A stretch of 7,097 bases of DNA, from contig JAPVWE010000061.1 in assembly GCA_028572035.1 (NCBI GenBank), forward strand, positions 1-7,097. The letters run 5' to 3'. The DNA is from Desulfobacteraceae bacterium. Lineage in GTDB: Bacteria; Desulfobacterota; DSM-4660; Desulfatiglandales; B25-G16. Shown here in pieces: positions 5,350-7,097 of this stretch. Position 1 is the stretch's first letter; every line of letters begins with the position of its first letter. The position numbers and the translations under genes are program-made. The notes under the pieces are model-generated. The model saw only the letters and a program-made list of their open reading frames with translations. It was not told the origin of the DNA and ran no database searches.

Positions 5350-5855
5350 TCTCTTTTTTCTCGTTCTTTCTCTATCTCGAAGCCCAGGATGAGTCCCTCT
5401 ACTTTGCTTGGGGCCATATGTCCATTAACTGTATCGTTGACTATGGCCACAGGGGCCAGGGCACAGCATCCTACGCAGGCTACCCTGTCAATGCTAAATT
5501 CCCTGTCCGGTGTGGTTTCACCTGGCTTGATCTCAAGCTTGCGTTCAAAACTCTCCAGGATTATATCACCACCCCTAATGTGGCAGGCTGTTCCAAGGCA
5601 GACCTTAATCTGATGTTTGCCTGGAGGATAAAATCTGAACTGGTTGTAAAATGTGGCCACCCCATAGATCTCACTACTAGACATTCCAAGATGTTTGGCC
5701 ACCATTTGCAGGGCACGGACACAGAGGTAGTGATGTTTTTCCTGAATCATTTGTAAGATGGGTATTAGATTGCTTTCTTCATTTACAAAAGTGGCTAGCA
5801 TTGAGGCTATATCATGTAACATGGCCTCTTCTTCGATTTCGGCTGTATTATCCAT
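5340..5855 (-). CDS. nuoE: NuoE/HndA-type [2Fe-2S] subunit
   Basis: 171 aa, the normal length for the 24-kDa-like NuoE/HoxE/HndA family. An N-terminal helical bundle (about 10-75) with the family block SSSEIYGVATFYNQF (59-73) is followed by a thioredoxin-fold [2Fe-2S] domain. Ligands are C86 and C91 (VCLGTAC) and C127 and C131 (ACVGCCALAP; C130 is an additional Cys). The protein docks on NuoF and carries the off-path [2Fe-2S] cluster. The C-terminus is a highly charged KEREKREKQ tail. It is the first gene of the redox module, with a promoter candidate 30-59 nt upstream. The ATG at 5855 has only a weak A-rich ribosome site, and the in-frame ATG at residue 12 has AGAGG too close to serve it, so 5855 is kept. 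The nuoF GTG follows by one base. Confidence 0.95.
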   Translation of the reverse strand: MDNTAEIEEEAMLHDIASMLATFVNEESNLIPILQMIQEKHHYLCVRALQMVAKHLGMSSSEIYGVATFYNQFRFYPPGKHQIKVCLGTACHIRGGDIILESFERKLEIKPGETTPDREFSIDRVACVGCCALAPVAIVNDTVNGHMAPSKVEGLILGFEIEKEREKREKQ

Positions 5856-5884
5856 GGATATTTTCTTTTCAAAGTGAACGAGCT

Positions 5885-5914
5885 ATCCTATTTTAAGAAT
5901 TTTTCTGAGGTCAA
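5885..5914 (-). promoter_or_regulatory. Candidate sigma70-type promoter for the nuoE operon
   Basis: On the minus strand TTGACC (5914-5909), an 18-nt spacer, then TAGGAT (5890-5885): five and four of six consensus positions. Initiation around 5878 would give a leader of about 22 nt before the nuoE ATG at 5855. The -35 box overlaps an inverted repeat (5908-5938), which may be an operator. No experimental signal is visible, and AT-rich spacers often contain chance matches. Confidence 0.5.
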
Positions 5915-5938
5915 GGAGAAATACAGGGGTTTTGACCT
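5908..5938. repeat. Inverted repeat AGGTCAA-N17-TTGACCT over the nuoE -35 box
   Basis: AGGTCAA at 5908-5914 and its exact complement TTGACCT at 5932-5938, separated by 17 nt. One half overlaps the candidate -35 hexamer and the other touches the rdgB stop codon. It may be a regulator site or an RNA hairpin closing rdgB; there is no U tract, so a terminator role is weak. Confidence 0.45.
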
Positions 5939-6549
5939 TATGCTTCCTCCAACCATATTAAAACCTTGTTAAAATCCTCCTCTAATTTTCTCAGGGCGTG
6001 CCCTCTATGACTTACTCTACTTTTCTCTTCAACTGACAGCTGGGCAAATGTCTTCTTAAGGGGAGGATAGTAAAAAAGAGGATCATATCCAAACCCTTTT
6101 GTCCCTATAGGCTCATCTAAGATTATCCCGAAGCATCTTCCAGTATATGTCAAGACCCGTCCGGCCGGTTTGGCTACAGCAATAGAACAAACAAAGGTGG
6201 CATTTCTATTCTCCTTCCCTTTCATTTTTTCAAGAAGTTTCCGGTTGTTTTGATAATCATCAGCTGATTCCCCAGCATAGCGTGCTGAAAGGATACCTGG
6301 TGCTCCATTTAAACAGTCGACTTCAAGACCCGAGTCATCAGCCAGGGCAGGTACACCAAGAATTCTTGATGCATATTGGGCCTTGTTTGTAGCGATTTCT
6401 TCAAATGTCCCTGCTTCTTCTCTAAATTCAGGAATCTCCTTAAATTCAGAAAGTCCCTTTATCTCTAAAGGAAATCTCTCAAAAAACAGTTCATACTCTC
6501 TTTTCTTACCCTTGTTATGGGTTGCCAGAACTAGAACTATTTCTGACAT
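5938..6549 (-). CDS. rdgB: RdgB/HAM1 family non-canonical purine NTP pyrophosphatase
   Basis: 203 aa, full length for the family. It hydrolyses dITP, ITP and XTP to the monophosphate and pyrophosphate, keeping deaminated purines out of nucleic acids; cytoplasmic, Mg2+-dependent and usually a dimer. Visible motifs: LATHNKGKKREYE (8-20; substrate/phosphate contacts T10, N12, K15), ALADDSGLEVD (68-78; general-base Asp), NGAPGILSARYAG (81-93), GTKGFGYDPLF (149-159) and KSRVSHRGHAL (176-186; base-recognition SHR). The ATG at 6549 is supported by GGAGG at 6561-6557 with a 7-nt spacer. It lies 82 nt upstream of nuoE and may be transcribed with it by readthrough, although nuoE has its own promoter candidate. 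No anomalies were seen. Confidence 0.96.
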   Translation of the reverse strand: MSEIVLVLATHNKGKKREYELFFERFPLEIKGLSEFKEIPEFREEAGTFEEIATNKAQYASRILGVPALADDSGLEVDCLNGAPGILSARYAGESADDYQNNRKLLEKMKGKENRNATFVCSIAVAKPAGRVLTYTGRCFGIILDEPIGTKGFGYDPLFYYPPLKKTFAQLSVEEKSRVSHRGHALRKLEEDFNKVLIWLEEA

Positions 6550-6556
6550 AGATCGT

Positions 6557-6561
6557 CCTCC
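6557..6561 (-). promoter_or_regulatory. rdgB ribosome binding site
   Basis: GGAGG on the minus strand, 7 nt before the ATG at 6549. It is a strong match and fixes the rdgB start. Confidence 0.85.
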
Positions 6562-6585
6562 AGTGAGTGCCTAGAGCCCGCCCTC

Positions 6586-6607
6586 CCCGTCCCGAGACCG
6601 GGACGGG
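6586..6607. repeat. GC-rich perfect hairpin upstream of rdgB
   Basis: CCCGTCCCG (6586-6594), a 4-nt loop and CGGGACGGG (6599-6607) form a 9-bp all-strong stem. With a small bulge it can extend into the flanking CCCTCC / GGGAGG (to about 6582-6616). It is sharply GC-rich within an AT-rich spacer and ends 25 nt from the rdgB ribosome site on the leader side. It could affect rdgB mRNA, or be a fragment of a dispersed repeat. Confidence 0.75.
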
Positions 6608-6626
6608 ATCGGGAGGCGCTATGTGC

Positions 6627-6683
6627 TCTAATCAGCCTATGAAGTCTACAAGCCAGTATGTGTTCGAGTCAGTCTATTAAGCC
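6627..6683. repeat. Three degenerate direct repeats (TCTAATCAGCC-like)
   Basis: Plus-strand units TCTAATCAGCC (6627-6637), GTCTACAAGCC (6644-6654) and GTCTATTAAGCC (6672-6683) share TCTA..(A)AGCC. Spacing is irregular (17 and 29 nt), so they look like decayed tandem copies rather than an ordered array. Confidence 0.5.
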
Positions 6684-6701
6684 TATAGGCCAGCCTGCCC
6701 T

Positions 6702-6795
6702 GGCGCGACGTGATTGTAACAAGCTAATGCCGCTTTAATAATTCTAAGCGAGAGCTATTAAACTCAGTCCTTGCATGCCAGGTCTGGGCCAGGGG
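6702..6795 (-). repeat. Dispersed repeat, copy A (94 nt)
   Basis: Read on the minus strand it starts with the same 16 nt as copy B (CCCCTGGCCCAGACCT) and ends with the same GTCGCGCC. It keeps AGCTTGTT and a GCTTA...AAAGC stem-like core, at about 70-75% identity overall by eye. Here it reads in the same direction as the genes. It lacks the outer inverted ends, the nested inverted repeat and the 24-nt palindrome-bearing segment next to copy B, so it is a partial or more decayed copy. Confidence 0.7.
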
Positions 6796-6860
6796 ACTGG
6801 GCCAGGGTTGAAAGTGAACTAAAGTTTGGTGAAGATAAAGTCTGCATTGCACCTGGCATG
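6774..6860. repeat. Inverted CATGCCAGGT pair enclosing a tandem CTGGGCCAGGG
   Basis: CATGCCAGGT (6774-6783) and ACCTGGCATG (6851-6860) are exact inverted copies 67 nt apart. Between them CTGGGCCAGGG occurs twice (6784-6794 and 6797-6807; 13-nt period). The first tandem unit is part of dispersed repeat copy A. Confidence 0.7.
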
Positions 6861-6962
6861 AATTTGTCATTTGGCATTCGTCAATTCTCATTTGTTACGG
6901 ATTTCTTCCGAAGTATTTCCGATAATTAGTCCCATCGGCAACTTATAACTTTAGCTCACTTT
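6811..6962. repeat. 16-bp inverted repeat pair flanking the GT9-proximal spacer
   Basis: AAAGTGAACTAAAGTT (6811-6826) and AACTTTAGCTCACTTT (6947-6962) are inverted copies with one mismatch, 120 nt apart. The right copy runs into the GT9 stop codon. Next to it ACTTATAACTT is directly repeated (6941-6951 and 6967-6977), the second copy lying inside the GT9 coding end. Confidence 0.65.
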
Positions 6963-7097
6963 AGGCACTTATAACTTCTTTGACCGTGTCAAAGACCATC
7001 TCCACTGTTATCTTCTTCATACATGACATATCATCACATCTCTTTCTAAAGCACGGGCTGCATTCAAGGCCAGCCCTGATGACCCTGTGTTTTGCTC
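6961..7097 (-). CDS. Glycosyltransferase family 9 / LPS heptosyltransferase-like, C-terminal 44 residues
   Basis: An open frame enters from the right edge (first full codon at 7095) and ends at TAA (6963-6961). The 44 residues include HRVIRAGLECSPCFRKRC, then DDMSCMKKITVEMVFDTVKEVI. The pattern C-x-P-C-x3-R-C, then CM..IT.E.V near the very C-terminus, is characteristic of heptosyltransferases (WaaF/WaaC-like, GT9) of many anaerobic proteobacteria, which add heptose to the LPS inner core at the cytoplasmic face of the inner membrane. With only the tail visible, the exact family member cannot be named. Presumably it belongs to a transcription unit extending to the right. Confidence 0.65.
   Translation of the reverse strand, partial: AKHRVIRAGLECSPCFRKRCDDMSCMKKITVEMVFDTVKEVISA

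Larger units (their letters stand above)
6550..6960. other. 411-nt repeat-rich intergenic region between the GT9 gene and rdgB
   Basis: No coding signal is seen. From the rdgB side it holds the rdgB ribosome site, a GC-rich hairpin (6586-6607), three degenerate GTCTA..AGCC units (6627-6683), dispersed repeat copy A (6702-6795), a tandem CTGGGCCAGGG pair (6784-6807), an inverted CATGCCAGGT pair (6774-6783 / 6851-6860), an inverted 16-mer pair (6811-6826 / 6947-6962) and a stretch of short imperfect TCATTTG-like units (about 6865-6895). A weak stem CCGAT...ATCGG (6919-6938) follows the GT9 stop but has no U tract, so no convincing terminator was found. No convincing promoter for rdgB was found either. 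Confidence 0.7.

Noticed and set aside
6899..6940. Possible terminator after the GT9 gene
   Set aside because: CTTCcGAAG and CCGAT...ATCGG stems are short or mismatched and neither is followed by a U tract.

Overview
The window looks like a chromosomal segment from a Gram-negative anaerobe, most plausibly a member of the former Deltaproteobacteria (Desulfobacterota and relatives). That is an inference. It rests on a flavin/iron-sulfur NADH-oxidising module of the type common in anaerobes, a Cys-rich heptosyltransferase-like C-terminus that implies LPS, moderately AT-rich DNA, and repeat-rich spacers. All eight recognisable genes lie on the minus strand, so transcription runs from high to low coordinates.

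Layout in transcription order: the last 44 codons of a glycosyltransferase family 9 (LPS heptosyltransferase-like) gene (7097-6961); a 411-nt spacer packed with repeats and hairpins; rdgB (6549-5938); an 82-nt spacer with a good sigma70-type promoter candidate; nuoE (5855-5340); nuoF (5338-3410, GTG start); a 384-nt spacer filled by a nested inverted-repeat structure; a HoxU/NuoG-N-terminal-like ferredoxin subunit (3025-2366); a perfect 16-bp hairpin; yggS (2298-1645); a divergent ychF (1635-583); and argC, cut by the window edge (578-1).

The centre of interest is the three-subunit module NuoE + NuoF + HoxU-like. Together these carry FMN, an NAD(P)H site, two thioredoxin-like [2Fe-2S] domains, one plant-type [2Fe-2S], a His-Cys3 cluster motif, the N3-type [4Fe-4S] and four ferredoxin-type [4Fe-4S] motifs. 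This is the input half of a bifurcating hydrogenase, an NAD-linked formate dehydrogenase or a HoxEFU diaphorase, but no catalytic subunit (hydrogenase or molybdopterin domain) is encoded in the window. The downstream genes yggS, ychF and argC are housekeeping genes packed 4-9 nt apart.

The most unusual non-coding signal is in the two long spacers. A ~95-nt sequence occurs in both, in opposite orientation, at roughly 70-75% identity by eye. The nuoF/hoxU copy is embedded in a ~377-bp structure bounded by 9-bp inverted ends and containing a larger ~183-bp imperfect inverted repeat. This suggests a dispersed, MITE-like repeat family in this genome, one copy of which splits the redox operon. No tRNA, rRNA or CRISPR array was seen.
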